Program-made: the position numbers and the translations under genes
In this document: one piece after another, positions 17,360 to 30,859 of the stretch
Layout: every line of letters begins with the position of its first letter
Numbering within the stretch: position 1 is the stretch's first letter
Origin: Thermus scotoductus DSM 8553
Lineage (GTDB): Bacteria > Deinococcota > Deinococci > Deinococcales > Thermaceae
Direction of reading: 5' to 3'
Length of the DNA: 64,000 nt
Assembly (NCBI RefSeq): GCF_000381045.1
Contig: NZ_KB905735.1
Coordinates: 16,725 to 80,724, forward strand
Notes under the pieces: generated by a model
What the model was told of the DNA's origin: nothing
What the model saw: only the letters and a program-made list of their open reading frames with translations
Databases searched by the model: none

Positions 17360-17891
17360 GATTTTGATAGACGGCGAAGACCCGGTAGCCCTCCATCCAC
17401 CCATCCCCGAAGGCCCGCAGCACGAGGCCTGGGGGAGGGGTGAGGAGTTCGTAGGGCTCCCAGTAGAAAGGGCTTTCCGGCCTGTTGCGCCGCACGGCTT
17501 CCCGGCGGCTGAAGCCTTCCACCAGGAGAAGTCCCCCTGGGGCCAAGAGGGGAGGAAGGGCCTTAAGGAGAGGGCGGTTGACGTAATAGCTCATGAGGAT
17601 GGCGGCGAAGGGGCCTTTGGGAAGGTGCATAAGGGCGTTGGGGTCCTCGAGGTCCAGCTCCACCAGGGTCAGGCCGCGGATGCCTTTAAGCTTTCTTAGG
17701 GCCTCGAGGCTCCTTTCCACCAGGGTCACGGGGTGGCCCCTTTGTAGGAAGTAGCGGGCATTCCGCCCCAGGCCCCCCGCCAGGTCCAGGACCGGGCCCC
17801 TTGGGACAAGGGGTCCATAGGCCCGCACCACAAAGGCGGGGGCGCGCTCCGCAGGGTTTTGGCGGTAAAACGCATCCCAGTCCCTAGGCAT
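17349..17891 (-). CDS. SAM-dependent methyltransferase (class I)
   Basis: This 180-residue protein shows the class I SAM-binding motif PVLDLAGGLGRNARYFLQRG (about residues 34-53) and an acidic residue at the next strand (TLVERS). Later come ILMSYYVNRPLL and GGLLLVEGFSR. TehB/UbiE-like proteins are of similar size. The substrate is unknown. It is the last gene of a minus-strand run, esterase-TerC-methyltransferase, and overlaps the end of the convergent Fe-S gene by 11 bp. Confidence 0.82.
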   Translation of the reverse strand: MPRDWDAFYRQNPAERAPAFVVRAYGPLVPRGPVLDLAGGLGRNARYFLQRGHPVTLVERSLEALRKLKGIRGLTLVELDLEDPNALMHLPKGPFAAILMSYYVNRPLLKALPPLLAPGGLLLVEGFSRREAVRRNRPESPFYWEPYELLTPPPGLVLRAFGDGWMEGYRVFAVYQNPRP

Positions 17892-18188
17892 GCTTGCGCA
17901 AAGCCAGAAGACTTCCCCCCAAGAGGATGAGGAAGGTTACACCCCAGAAGACAGGTTTCGGCAGGCGCCAGGCCAGCTCCGGGCGATGCAGGAGCTCCGC
18001 CAGGGTGGCGCTTCCTTCCAGGAGGAGCTTGACCCCGGCCCAGCCCACCAGAGCGTAGGCTACCTTCTCCAGGCTGGGATAGCGTTCCATCACCGCCACC
18101 ACATAGCCTGCCAGGACCAAGGCGTTGTCCCCGGAGAGGAGGGCCTCGAGGGCCGCCACGGAAAGAAGCGCCAAAAGGGCTTCCTCGT

Positions 18189-18192
<4 letters not shown>
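17884..18192 (-). pseudogene. TerC-family membrane protein with an internal deletion
   Basis: The 102 residues begin like a full TerC/YjbE protein (LLALLSVAALEALLSGDNALVLA). They then jump straight to the family's C-terminal block (MERYPSLEKVAYALVGWAGVKLLLEG). Full-length members have about 220-240 residues, with a second Asp-bearing membrane motif in the missing part. The reading frame is kept across the junction near 18106-18112, so about 120 residues look lost in frame. The product might still be made, since the ATG overlaps the upstream stop and the gene overlaps the methyltransferase start. Metal-ion export function is unlikely to survive. Confidence 0.7.
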
Positions 18193-20941
<2,749 letters not shown>

Positions 20942-20999
20942 GGCTTTAAGCTTACGCCAAGGGTGGGGCCTTTGTGCTAAAGCCCATGATGCAGTAAAC

Positions 21000-21026
21000 T
21001 TGACATAGGTAGGCTTAGGATATGGA
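21000..21026 (+). promoter_or_regulatory. Likely sigma-A promoter of lon
   Basis: TTGACA (21000-21005) matches the -35 consensus exactly and is followed after 15 bp by TATGGA (21021-21026). Transcription would begin near 21033. That is past the first in-frame ATG at 21022, which supports translation from the ATG at 21052. Confidence 0.5.
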
Positions 21027-21051
21027 CGAGATCAAGGAAAGGAGGGAAACC

Positions 21052-23478
<2,427 letters not shown>

Positions 23479-23513
23479 GGGTGATCTCTAGCGGGTTAAG
23501 GGGTGCCCTTTCT

Positions 23514-23540
23514 CCCCGCCGGGTGGCTTGCCCGGCGGGG
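23514..23540. terminator. Bidirectional terminator between lon and bshA
   Basis: CCCCGCCGGG and CCCGGCGGGG form a perfect 10-bp stem around a 7-nt loop, followed on the plus strand by CTTTGTT. It lies between two convergent genes and probably serves both. Confidence 0.85.
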
Positions 23541-23548
23541 CTTTGTTC

Positions 23549-24646
23549 CTATGATTCAAGGGCCTTTTGGTACACCTCCAGGTAGGCCTGGGTGATCCTT
23601 TCAGGGTGAAAGCGGGCGATGGCGTACTCCCGGGCGGCCTTGCGCATGCTGGGGAGCTTGGGATGGGCGAGGAGGTCCAGCACCGCCTGGGCGAAGCCTT
23701 CCAGGTCCCCAAGCTCCACCAGCCGACCCACCTCGGGCCGTACCAGCTCGGGAACCCCTCCCACGGCGGTGGCCACCACGGGAACCCCGCTGGCCAGGGC
23801 CTCGAGGGCCGCCTGCCCGAAGGATTCCTCCTCCGAGGCCAGCAGGAAAAGATCGGCGGCTCCCAGGATCTCCTCGGGATGGGGAGTGGGGGGATGGAAG
23901 GTGACCCAGCGTTCCACCCCGAGTTCTTCCGCAACCCGCTTCGCCTCCCCTTCCTCCGGTCCCTTCCCCAGAAGAAGGAGCCTGGCCTGCACCTTCCTCC
24001 GCACCTTGGCGAAGGCCCGCACGATATCCGGCACCCTTTTGATGGGGCGGAAGTTGGAAGCGTGCACCAAAAGCCACTCCCCTTCCTCCGCGTAGAGCTT
24101 CTTGCGCTCCGGCCTGGGGTAGAAGCGGTCCGGGTCCACGGCGTTATGGATGACCACGGGGCTGACCCCGAAGGCCTTCTGCGCCTCCTGGGCTAGGGCC
24201 CGGCTCACCGCGGTGGTGGCCTTGGCTCTTTGGAGGGCCTTTCGGGTGGGTCCGTGGAAGGCCGGGTCCATCCCTAGCACCGAGACATCGGTGCCGTGGA
24301 GAGTATGCACCAGGGGGAGTTCCTCGCCAAGCCCCAGGTAGGCGGCGGCGGCGTGGGGGATGGCGTAGTGGGTGTGAACCAGCTCCAGGCCGAGCCGCCT
24401 GGCCTCCCGCTCCAGCACCCCGGCCAGGGAGAGGGTGTAAAGGGGGCCGGGGAAGACAGGGTAAAAGGGCAGGTCCACGGGGATGTAGACCACAGGGCTA
24501 TCCTTGGGCAGGCGGAAGGGCCTTTCCGTGGCGAAGAGGTAAACCCGGTGGCCCATCTGGGCCAGGCGGTGGGCCAGCTCCGTGGCCACGATGCCGCTAC
24601 CCCCGAGGCCAGGGTAGGCCACCAGGCCCAGCCTCAGCACCCTCAC
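23549..24646 (-). CDS. bshA: N-acetyl-alpha-D-glucosaminyl L-malate synthase
   Basis: This GT4 glycosyltransferase makes GlcNAc-malate from UDP-GlcNAc and L-malate, the first step of bacillithiol synthesis. BshA hallmarks are GGSGIVATELAHRLAQMGH near the start, VHTHYAIPHAAAA, VHTLHGTDVSVLG and VIHNAVDPDRF. The nucleotide-sugar site is LLASEEESFGQAALEALASG (about residues 290-309). The GTG at 24646 fits the family N-terminus (365 residues). An ATG at 24682 would add 12 residues. Neither has a clear ribosome-binding site. Other bacillithiol genes are not in the window. Confidence 0.85.
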   Translation of the reverse strand: MRVLRLGLVAYPGLGGSGIVATELAHRLAQMGHRVYLFATERPFRLPKDSPVVYIPVDLPFYPVFPGPLYTLSLAGVLEREARRLGLELVHTHYAIPHAAAAYLGLGEELPLVHTLHGTDVSVLGMDPAFHGPTRKALQRAKATTAVSRALAQEAQKAFGVSPVVIHNAVDPDRFYPRPERKKLYAEEGEWLLVHASNFRPIKRVPDIVRAFAKVRRKVQARLLLLGKGPEEGEAKRVAEELGVERWVTFHPPTPHPEEILGAADLFLLASEEESFGQAALEALASGVPVVATAVGGVPELVRPEVGRLVELGDLEGFAQAVLDLLAHPKLPSMRKAAREYAIARFHPERITQAYLEVYQKALES

Positions 24647-24785
24647 GCCCAAACCCGCAAAAGGGGAGAGGAGAGAACCCATTCCCCCGGACCCTTGCCC
24701 ATGGGAGACGCACCTTTAGGATGTTCCCCGATTGGTTGGCCAAAGAAGGTCATGCCCCCAGTTTACCGTAGGGGACGGGGAGCGC

Positions 24786-25283
24786 TCAGGGCCGCCAGCC
24801 TGAGGGGCTTGCGGGATAAGGGGGATTGGCCCCGCGGGGAACCTCGAGGCGGAATAACCGCGATAGAAGGACCACGCCCCCGGTGGTTTGAGCCTGGGTA
24901 AGGGCCTGGTGCAGGAGTTGAGAAAGCTCCAGGAGGAAGCGGTCTTGCCGCTCCTTGGGCACAGGAAGGGCTCCAAAGGTGAAGCAAGCAGGGTTCACCG
25001 CTGGGCAGTGGGGTTCAAGCCTTAGCTTCCCCCCCAGGAAGTAAACCCGCCAGGCCCCGAGGTCCACCCGGTATCCCGCGCGCAGGTGGTCCTGGTACTG
25101 GCTGGAAAGCTTGCGCCAAAGCTCCTGGGCTTCCTTGCCCGAAGGGCCAAGGGTGTACCGCCATTCCCGGGCCCCCGCCTGGGTTAGGGTTTGGCTGCGG
25201 GTAAGCCGCCAGTCTTGGGCCAGGGCCCCAGGTAGGGCCAGGAGGGCCAGGATCGCCAGCCACCTGGATATCCGCGCGCCCAT
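24786..25283 (-). CDS. Secreted protein of unknown function
   Basis: This 165-residue protein has a signal peptide (MGARISRWLAILALLALPGALAQ), so it is exported. The mature part has WRLTRSQTLTQAGAREWRYTLG and a Cys pair (HCPAVNPACF) that may form a disulfide. It ends in a proline-rich stretch. I recognise no family. The ATG at 25283 fits the signal peptide better than the ATG at 25310, whose first nine residues would be out of character. Confidence 0.65.
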   Translation of the reverse strand: MGARISRWLAILALLALPGALAQDWRLTRSQTLTQAGAREWRYTLGPSGKEAQELWRKLSSQYQDHLRAGYRVDLGAWRVYFLGGKLRLEPHCPAVNPACFTFGALPVPKERQDRFLLELSQLLHQALTQAQTTGGVVLLSRLFRLEVPRGANPPYPASPSGWRP

Positions 25284-25364
25284 GCCTTCATGGTGCCATG
25301 ACAGGGGCAAAGGGCATGTGAGGAATGGGCCTGAATCTTGGAATAAAGAGGATGCCCTAGCCCC

Positions 25365-25631
25365 TCAAAGACTTCTCAGGATTTCCTCCCCCTCCTCCAT
25401 GTAGGCATCCCAGGGAATCAACACGTACTCCTGGCCTGAACGGGCAGCGTAGTAGGAGAGGTCCAGGCGGAGGGGTTGGTGCACCTGCTTAAGCTCCTGC
25501 ACCAGGGTGGGAGGGGGTTTTAGGTAAACACGAGGACGGAGCCTTTCCAGAAGAAGGCTCAAGCGGAAAACCCAGAGGGTTTTCCCGTTCCCCTTCCGGT
25601 GGGAGGCTCCCTGGCGCTTGAGGGGCTTCAT
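25365..25631 (-). CDS. Hypothetical 88-residue protein at the end of the MoxR-VWA operon
   Basis: This small basic protein has a Lys/Arg-rich start (MKPLKRQGASHRKGNGKT) and an acidic end (EEGEEILRSL). It has no membrane segment or known motif. Its ATG is 4 bp after the VWA gene stop, so it belongs to the operon and may act with the VWA/MoxR proteins. Function unknown. Confidence 0.65.
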   Translation of the reverse strand: MKPLKRQGASHRKGNGKTLWVFRLSLLLERLRPRVYLKPPPTLVQELKQVHQPLRLDLSYYAARSGQEYVLIPWDAYMEEGEEILRSL

Positions 25632-25634
25632 GGC

Positions 25635-26858
25635 TCAGTTCCTTTGGACCTTCTTGTTCAGGAAGTCCAGGAGCAGGTACCGGCCGATGTTGCCGGGGTG
25701 GGTGAGGTAGGCCTTACCCCGGGTGATCTGGGAAAGCCTTTTCACGAAGGCCAGGAGCTCGGGTTCCCGGGCCAGCATGAAGGTGTGGATGGGGATGCCT
25801 TCCTTACGGGCTAGGGTGGCTTCCTTTAGGGTTTCCGCCAGGATCAGGGGATCGAGGCCCCAGGCGTTTTTGTAGATCTCCCCGCTGGGAAGGGTGATGG
25901 CCGAGGGCTTACCGTCGGTGATGAGGATGATCTGCCGCATCTCCCCGCCCATCTTTTTCAAGAGGGTCCTGGCCAGTTCCAGCCCCGCCTTGGTGTTGGT
26001 GTGGTAAGGGCCCACCTGGGCCAGGGGGAGCCGGGAAAGGGGGATCTCCTCGGCGGTGTCGTGGAAGAGGGCGAAGCGCACCCGGTCCCCGGGGTACTGG
26101 GTGCGGATCAGATGGGCCAAGGCCAAGGCCACCTTCTTGGCAGGGGTGAAGCGGTCCTCCCCGTAGAGGATCATGGAGTGGGAGCAGTCTAAGAGGACCA
26201 CAGTGCTCATGCTGGCGGTGTACTCGGAGAGGTCGATGACCAAGTCCCCGTGGGAGAGTTCCGTAAGCCCCTTGGCCATGGCCTTTTTGAGGGTTTCCGG
26301 CACGTTGAGCTCCAAGGGGTCTCCCCACTCCCACTCCTTGGTTTCCCCTGTCTTCTCCACCCCTGGGGCGTGGTGGGGAGTGGGGTGGAGCCCAGGAGCG
26401 TTTCGGCCCAGAGCCCCGAGGAGCTCCCGCAGGCTTTTTAGGCCCAGGAAATCCGAGGCCTTTTCCGTGAGCTCAAAGCGGGCCTCACCTGCCTCGCCCT
26501 TGTACCCGCCTTGCGCGGGGTTGGTGGGATCCTCTCCGGGAAGGCGGATATACCCGGCTTCACGGAGCTTTTCCATCAGGCGGGTAATGGCCTGATGGAG
26601 CCGGGTTTCCTCCTTGCGGTCGGCGAAGCGGGCTTCCCTAAGCCAGTCCTCCGGCACTAGCTCGTTTTTGAGGAGGGCCTCGAGGAGCGCATCGTAGAGA
26701 TCCTCCAGGGTGGGCTGGCGCTCGGGGTCAGGGTCGTAGCGCTGGAAGGGATCGGAAAACCCGGAGTCCAGGAGGAAGTCCTCGAGGAGGCTCAGGATCT
26801 CCTCGGGGGAGAGGTCCTCGAGGCTTCCCTCGTAGCGGCTATAGCGGATGGCCTTCAT
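25635..26858 (-). CDS. VWA-domain protein partnered with MoxR ATPase
   Basis: This 407-residue protein has a charged helical N-terminal half and a von Willebrand A domain from about residue 215. The MIDAS metal site is visible: LLDCSHSM (DxSxS), a Thr in HTNTKAGL and [12 protein letters not shown] with the Asp. VWA proteins of this kind work with MoxR AAA+ ATPases as cofactor-insertion or remodelling chaperones (compare RavA-ViaA, CoxD/CoxE). Its start overlaps the HEPN gene stop (ATGA), and it lies in one operon with the MoxR gene. Client protein unknown. Confidence 0.85.
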   Translation of the reverse strand: MKAIRYSRYEGSLEDLSPEEILSLLEDFLLDSGFSDPFQRYDPDPERQPTLEDLYDALLEALLKNELVPEDWLREARFADRKEETRLHQAITRLMEKLREAGYIRLPGEDPTNPAQGGYKGEAGEARFELTEKASDFLGLKSLRELLGALGRNAPGLHPTPHHAPGVEKTGETKEWEWGDPLELNVPETLKKAMAKGLTELSHGDLVIDLSEYTASMSTVVLLDCSHSMILYGEDRFTPAKKVALALAHLIRTQYPGDRVRFALFHDTAEEIPLSRLPLAQVGPYHTNTKAGLELARTLLKKMGGEMRQIILITDGKPSAITLPSGEIYKNAWGLDPLILAETLKEATLARKEGIPIHTFMLAREPELLAFVKRLSQITRGKAYLTHPGNIGRYLLLDFLNKKVQRN

Positions 26859-27241
26859 CTTTGCAACCTTCCCAAGACCTGTTCCATAAGCCTAGCGTAT
26901 TCCGGAAGCCGCAGGAAGAGGGCCCGGGCCAGGCTTTCGTTATAGGTGTGGACCGTGAGGTTGCGGTCGTCCACCATGCCTAAGGCCAAGCGGGCCTCTT
27001 CCTCTTCCAAAAGCCCCACCTCGCGGGCTAGGCGGATGACCCTTTTGGGGCTTGCTCCCTCCAGCCCCTCCACTTCCCGAAGGTAGGCTTGGAGAGCTTT
27101 CCAAAAGGCCTCGAAGGTGTACTCAAAGCGCTGGATGGCCGCGTCCCGCTCCACGGGGCTTGGGTCTTTGAGGAAGGCAAGCTCTGCTAGGGTGGCCAGG
27201 GCCTTTTCCGCCACCCGGATCCGCTCTAGAGCTCGGCCCAC
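26855..27241 (-). CDS. HEPN toxin, HepT/HI0074-like
   Basis: This 128-residue all-helical protein is of the nucleotidyltransferase substrate-binding (HI0074) family, now known as the HEPN RNase toxin of type VII toxin-antitoxin systems. The key motif is RNLTVHTY (Arg93, His98, Tyr100), an exact RX4HXY. In the Shewanella pair this motif forms the RNase site and the Tyr is AMPylated by the partner MNT protein. FEYTFEAFWKALQAYL is the usual interface helix. It overlaps the MNT gene by 16 bp and the VWA gene by 4 bp. Confidence 0.88.
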   Translation of the reverse strand: MGRALERIRVAEKALATLAELAFLKDPSPVERDAAIQRFEYTFEAFWKALQAYLREVEGLEGASPKRVIRLAREVGLLEEEEARLALGMVDDRNLTVHTYNESLARALFLRLPEYARLMEQVLGRLQR

Positions 27242-27528
27242 AGGATTCCCTCCCTAAGCACCCGCTCCCGGAAGGCGGGCTCGGCCTCGGTGAGGTCCAC
27301 CAGGTCCACCCGCCGCACCACGGGGGCCTCCTCCAGGGCCTCCTTAAGGAGGGGCAGGAGGTCCCTAAGGGGCCTTTCCGAGAGGAGGGCGAGGTCCAGG
27401 TCGGAGGCCTGCCGCCCTTCCCCCCGGGCGAAGGAGCCGAAGAGGTAAAGCCGGGTTCCCGTGCCCTGGAGGTAGGGCCTTAGGGCGGTAAGGACAGCCT
27501 CTTTGTCCGACTCCAGGCTAGTTGCCAT
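27226..27528 (-). CDS. MNT-domain nucleotidyltransferase antitoxin, MntA-like
   Basis: This 100-residue minimal nucleotidyltransferase has the motif [18 protein letters not shown]. Gly31-Ser32 and Asp43/Asp45 give an exact GSX10DXD active site. In type VII systems such proteins transfer AMP to the HEPN toxin's Tyr and neutralise it. I chose the ATG at 27528, which overlaps the end of the MoxR gene by 11 bp. An upstream start would run far into that gene. It overlaps the HEPN gene by 16 bp. Confidence 0.88.
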   Translation of the reverse strand: MATSLESDKEAVLTALRPYLQGTGTRLYLFGSFARGEGRQASDLDLALLSERPLRDLLPLLKEALEEAPVVRRVDLVDLTEAEPAFRERVLREGILWAEL

Positions 27529-28912
27529 AGCTCCTCGGGCGCTCTGCCGCCTGGTAGCTCGCCTCGCCCCGGGCAAGCTTCCTCCTCCCCACCAGCCCCT
27601 CCAGGACGAACTCCGCCGCCGAAAGGAGCACCTCGGGCTCCTGGCTTTCCGCCAGGGTCCTTGCCGCCTCCAGGAGGCCCGGCACCTCCTCCATGGCCTT
27701 TAGGGCTTCCTCCACGCTTCCCTCGGGCAGGGTGAGGAGGTTTCCCTCTTCAAAGTAGGCCACGATGGCATCGGTCCTCGGGCGGTAGCGGGGGAGGACC
27801 ATGCCGAAGGCCCTTTGCACCAGGTCCCGGGCCACCTTTTCCGCCCCCTGGAGCTCCCCTTCGTACTCCAGCTCCAGCTTCCCGGTGATGGCGGGAAGCC
27901 CCGCATAGAGATCCAGGGGGCGGGCCACAGGCCGGGTGCCCTGAAGAAGGGCCCGCCTTTCGGCGCTGGCGGCCACCACCTCCAGAAGGCTTATAGAAAG
28001 GCGCTGGGAGACGCCGGCCGTCTGGTCCACCCGGCGGTCCTCCCGGGCGGCGAAGGCCACGGCCTCCACGGAAAGGCGGATCCACTCGGGGAGCACCACC
28101 TCTTCCGGCACGTAGGCCTCCTGGGCACTGATCCTAAGGCCCTCCTCGAGGGTTTTGGGGTAATGGGTGCGGATCTCGCTGCCGATGCGGTCTTTGAGGG
28201 GGGTCACGATCCGTCCCCTGGCCGTGTAGTCCTGGGGATTGGCGGTGAACACCAGCCAGACATCCAGGGGCAGGCGGATGGGGTAGCCCCTGATCTGCAC
28301 GTCTCCTTCCTCGAGGATGTTGAACAAGGCCACCTGCACCTTGGGGGCCAGGTCCGCCAGCTCGTTCACCGCAAAGATGCCCCGGTTGGCCCGGGGAAGA
28401 AGGCCAAAGTGGATGCTTTCCAGGTCCGCCATCCCCGTTCCCTTGCGGGCTGCCTTGATGGGGTCCATGTCCCCCAGGAGGTCGGCCACCGTGGTGTCGG
28501 GGGTGGCGAGCTTTTCCACATAGCGCTCCTCCCGGGTTATCCAGACGATGGGAGCCTCGTCTTTGGCCTCCTCCAGAAGCCGCTTCCCTTCGGGCGAGAT
28601 GGGCCATAGGGGGTTGTCCCTAAGCTCGGTGGCCAGGGCGGGGATCTCCTCGTCCAGAAGGTTAACCAAGCTGCGAAGGATGCGGCTTTTGGCCTGGCCC
28701 CGGGTGCCCAGGAGGATGAAGTTTTGCTTGGCCAGGATGGCCTGGACCAAGGCGGGGATGACGGTGTCCTCGTACCCGTGGATGCCTGGGAAAAGCCGCT
28801 CCCCTTTGCGGAGCTTTTCCTTGAGGTTTTCCCGGGCCTCGTCCTTGACGGTGCGCTTAAGCTTACCCAAGGGATAGGTGCGCCGGAGTTCGCCGAGGGT
28901 CTTGGCCTTCAC
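27518..28912 (-). CDS. MoxR/magnesium chelatase-type AAA+ ATPase
   Basis: This 464-residue AAA+ protein has a Walker A site [10 protein letters not shown] (about residue 67). The Walker B position reads [17 protein letters not shown], where the usual DE is NE. A sensor segment is [10 protein letters not shown]. The layout resembles MoxR and the ChlI/BchI chelatase subunits. It heads a five-gene operon, MoxR-MNT-HEPN-VWA-hypothetical, in which every junction overlaps or is within 4 bp. It probably remodels a client together with the VWA protein. The Asn at Walker B may slow ATP hydrolysis or be normal for this subfamily. Confidence 0.85.
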   Translation of the reverse strand: MKAKTLGELRRTYPLGKLKRTVKDEARENLKEKLRKGERLFPGIHGYEDTVIPALVQAILAKQNFILLGTRGQAKSRILRSLVNLLDEEIPALATELRDNPLWPISPEGKRLLEEAKDEAPIVWITREERYVEKLATPDTTVADLLGDMDPIKAARKGTGMADLESIHFGLLPRANRGIFAVNELADLAPKVQVALFNILEEGDVQIRGYPIRLPLDVWLVFTANPQDYTARGRIVTPLKDRIGSEIRTHYPKTLEEGLRISAQEAYVPEEVVLPEWIRLSVEAVAFAAREDRRVDQTAGVSQRLSISLLEVVAASAERRALLQGTRPVARPLDLYAGLPAITGKLELEYEGELQGAEKVARDLVQRAFGMVLPRYRPRTDAIVAYFEEGNLLTLPEGSVEEALKAMEEVPGLLEAARTLAESQEPEVLLSAAEFVLEGLVGRRKLARGEASYQAAERPRSYGN

Positions 28913-29051
28913 CCCTCCAGTTTAGTCCGTGCGGCTTTGAAGGAGGGTATTCCCCCTTTCGAACGGGAGGAGGCCTGGGCTCGCCTGAGGGGCCTGGCAT
29001 CCTTCCCCTCATAACCCTCGCCTAACGCCCTTCTCATCCCCTAGGGGTAAG

Positions 29052-29603
29052 GTGCCTCTCGTGGAGATCCATGGCACTACCATCTTGGCCGTGCGCAAGG
29101 ATGGGGTCACCGCCTTGGCCGGGGATGGCCAGGTTACCTTCGGCCAGACCGTTCTCAAGCGGGGGGCGGTGAAGGTGAGGCGCCTCGAGGTGGGGGAGGG
29201 CATCCTGGTGGGTTTTGCCGGTGGGGTGGCGGATGCCTTAAGTCTCCTCGAGCGCTTTGAGGAGAAGCTCAAGGAGGCCAGGGGCAACCTGCTCAAGGGG
29301 GCGGTGGAAACCGCCAAGCTCTGGCGCACCGACCGGGTGTTGCGTCACCTCCAGGCCATGATCATCGCCGCCGACCGGGAGGGGATGGTGCTCCTCTCCG
29401 GGAGCGGCGAGGTCATCACCCCGGAAGAACCTCTTTTGGCGGTGGGGTCTGGGGGTCCCTACGCCTTGGCGGCCGCCAAGGCCCTGTACCGGCACTCCAG
29501 CCTTTCCGCTCGGGAGATCGCCGAGGAGGCCCTTAGGATTGCGGCTGAGGTGGACCTTTACACCTCGGGCCAGGTTACGGTCCTCACCCTGGGGGAAGCA
29601 TGA
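29052..29603 (+). CDS. hslV: ATP-dependent protease subunit HslV (ClpQ)
   Basis: This 183-residue proteasome-like peptidase forms double hexamers with HslU caps. The sequence HGTTILAVRKDGVTALAGDGQVTFG shows that processing after Gly8 would expose the catalytic Thr9. The further motif LLSGSGEVITPEEPLLAVGSGG is typical. Translation starts at GTG 29052 (PLVEIHGTT). It overlaps hslU by 4 bp (ATGA). Confidence 0.95.
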   Translation: MPLVEIHGTTILAVRKDGVTALAGDGQVTFGQTVLKRGAVKVRRLEVGEGILVGFAGGVADALSLLERFEEKLKEARGNLLKGAVETAKLWRTDRVLRHLQAMIIAADREGMVLLSGSGEVITPEEPLLAVGSGGPYALAAAKALYRHSSLSAREIAEEALRIAAEVDLYTSGQVTVLTLGEA

Positions 29604-30850
29604 ACCTCACGCCTGCGGAGATCGTCCGGGAGCTTTCCAAGCACATCGTGGGACAGGAGGCGGCCAAGCGGGCGGTGGCCGTGGCCTTAAGAAACCGGTA
29701 CCGCCGGAAGAAACTTCCGCCCGAGGTGGCCCGGGAGGTGACCCCCAAGAACATCCTCATGATCGGGCCCACAGGGGTGGGCAAGACGGAGATCGCCCGC
29801 CGCCTGGCCCGCCTGGCGGGGGCTCCTTTTGTCAAGGTGGAGGCCACCAAGTTCACCGAGGTAGGCTATGTGGGCCGGGATGTGGACGCCATCGTGCGGG
29901 ACCTGGCCGAGGCCAGCTACCAGCTGGTGATGGAGGAAATGAAGAAGAAGGTGGAGGAAAGAGCCCTGGCCTTGGCCGAGGAGGAGCTGGCCACCCTTCT
30001 GCGCGCCTCCGTGACCGAGGTGCGCGCGGGGCGGCTGGATAGCCTCTCGGTGGAGGTGCAGGTGGAGGAGGAGATGAGCCTGCCCTTCATGGGCGTCCTC
30101 GGGGGTGAGGGCTTTGGCGGCATGGGGGAGATGCTTAAGGGCCTTCTTCCCAAGCGGCCGGTGCGCAAGCGCATGACGGTGAAGGAAGCCCGGGAGGTCC
30201 TCAAAAACCAGCACGCCGAGCGCCTCATCGACAAGGAGGAGTTGAAGGAGGAGGCCAGGAGGCGGGCCCAGGAGGACGGAATCGTCTTCATCGACGAGAT
30301 CGACAAGGTGGCCCGCCGGGAGGGTACGGTGGGGCCGGATGTGTCCGGCGAGGGGGTCCAGCGGGACCTCCTGCCCATCGTGGAGGGCACGGTGGTTTCC
30401 ACCCGCATCGGTCCGGTCTCCACCGAGCACGTGCTCTTCATCGCTGCGGGAGCCTTCCATGTGGCTAAACCCTCGGACCTGATCCCCGAGCTCCAGGGCC
30501 GGTTCCCCATCCGCGTGGAGCTTTCTCCCTTGGGCCCGGAGGAGTTTTACCGCATCCTGAAGGAGCCGGAAAACTCCCTGATCCGCCAGTACACGGAGCT
30601 TTTGAGGGCAGACGGCACGGAACTCGTCTTTCACGAGGACGCCCTGAAGGCCATTGCTGAAGCGGCCTACCGGGCCAATCAGGAGCTCGAGGACATCGGA
30701 GCCAGGAGGCTGGCCACGGTCTTGGAGCGGGTGCTGGAGGAGGTCAGCTTCCAGACGGACCTGGGCCGGGTGGAGATCACCCGGGCCTATGTGGAGCAAA
30801 GGCTCGAGGCGGTTTTCGCCTCGCCCGACCTGACGCGGTTCGTGCTATAG
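29600..30850 (+). CDS. hslU: ATP-dependent protease ATPase subunit HslU (ClpY)
   Basis: This 416-residue AAA+ unfoldase feeds substrates to HslV. It begins LTPAEIVRELSKHIVGQEAAKRA. Walker A is GPTGVGKTEIARRLA (about residue 56), and the pore loop is FTEVGYVGRDVD. Walker B is IVFIDEIDKVAR after the family's inserted I domain (about 110-220). Sensor 2 and the C-terminal tail (ASPDLTRFVL), which inserts into HslV, are intact. Confidence 0.96.
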   Translation: MNLTPAEIVRELSKHIVGQEAAKRAVAVALRNRYRRKKLPPEVAREVTPKNILMIGPTGVGKTEIARRLARLAGAPFVKVEATKFTEVGYVGRDVDAIVRDLAEASYQLVMEEMKKKVEERALALAEEELATLLRASVTEVRAGRLDSLSVEVQVEEEMSLPFMGVLGGEGFGGMGEMLKGLLPKRPVRKRMTVKEAREVLKNQHAERLIDKEELKEEARRRAQEDGIVFIDEIDKVARREGTVGPDVSGEGVQRDLLPIVEGTVVSTRIGPVSTEHVLFIAAGAFHVAKPSDLIPELQGRFPIRVELSPLGPEEFYRILKEPENSLIRQYTELLRADGTELVFHEDALKAIAEAAYRANQELEDIGARRLATVLERVLEEVSFQTDLGRVEITRAYVEQRLEAVFASPDLTRFVL

Positions 30851-30859
30851 GAGGGAAAG

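Noticed and set aside
28922..29014. A short plus-strand frame ending EEAWARLRGLASFPS before hslV
   Set aside because: It has no convincing start codon or ribosome-binding site and is under 31 codons.
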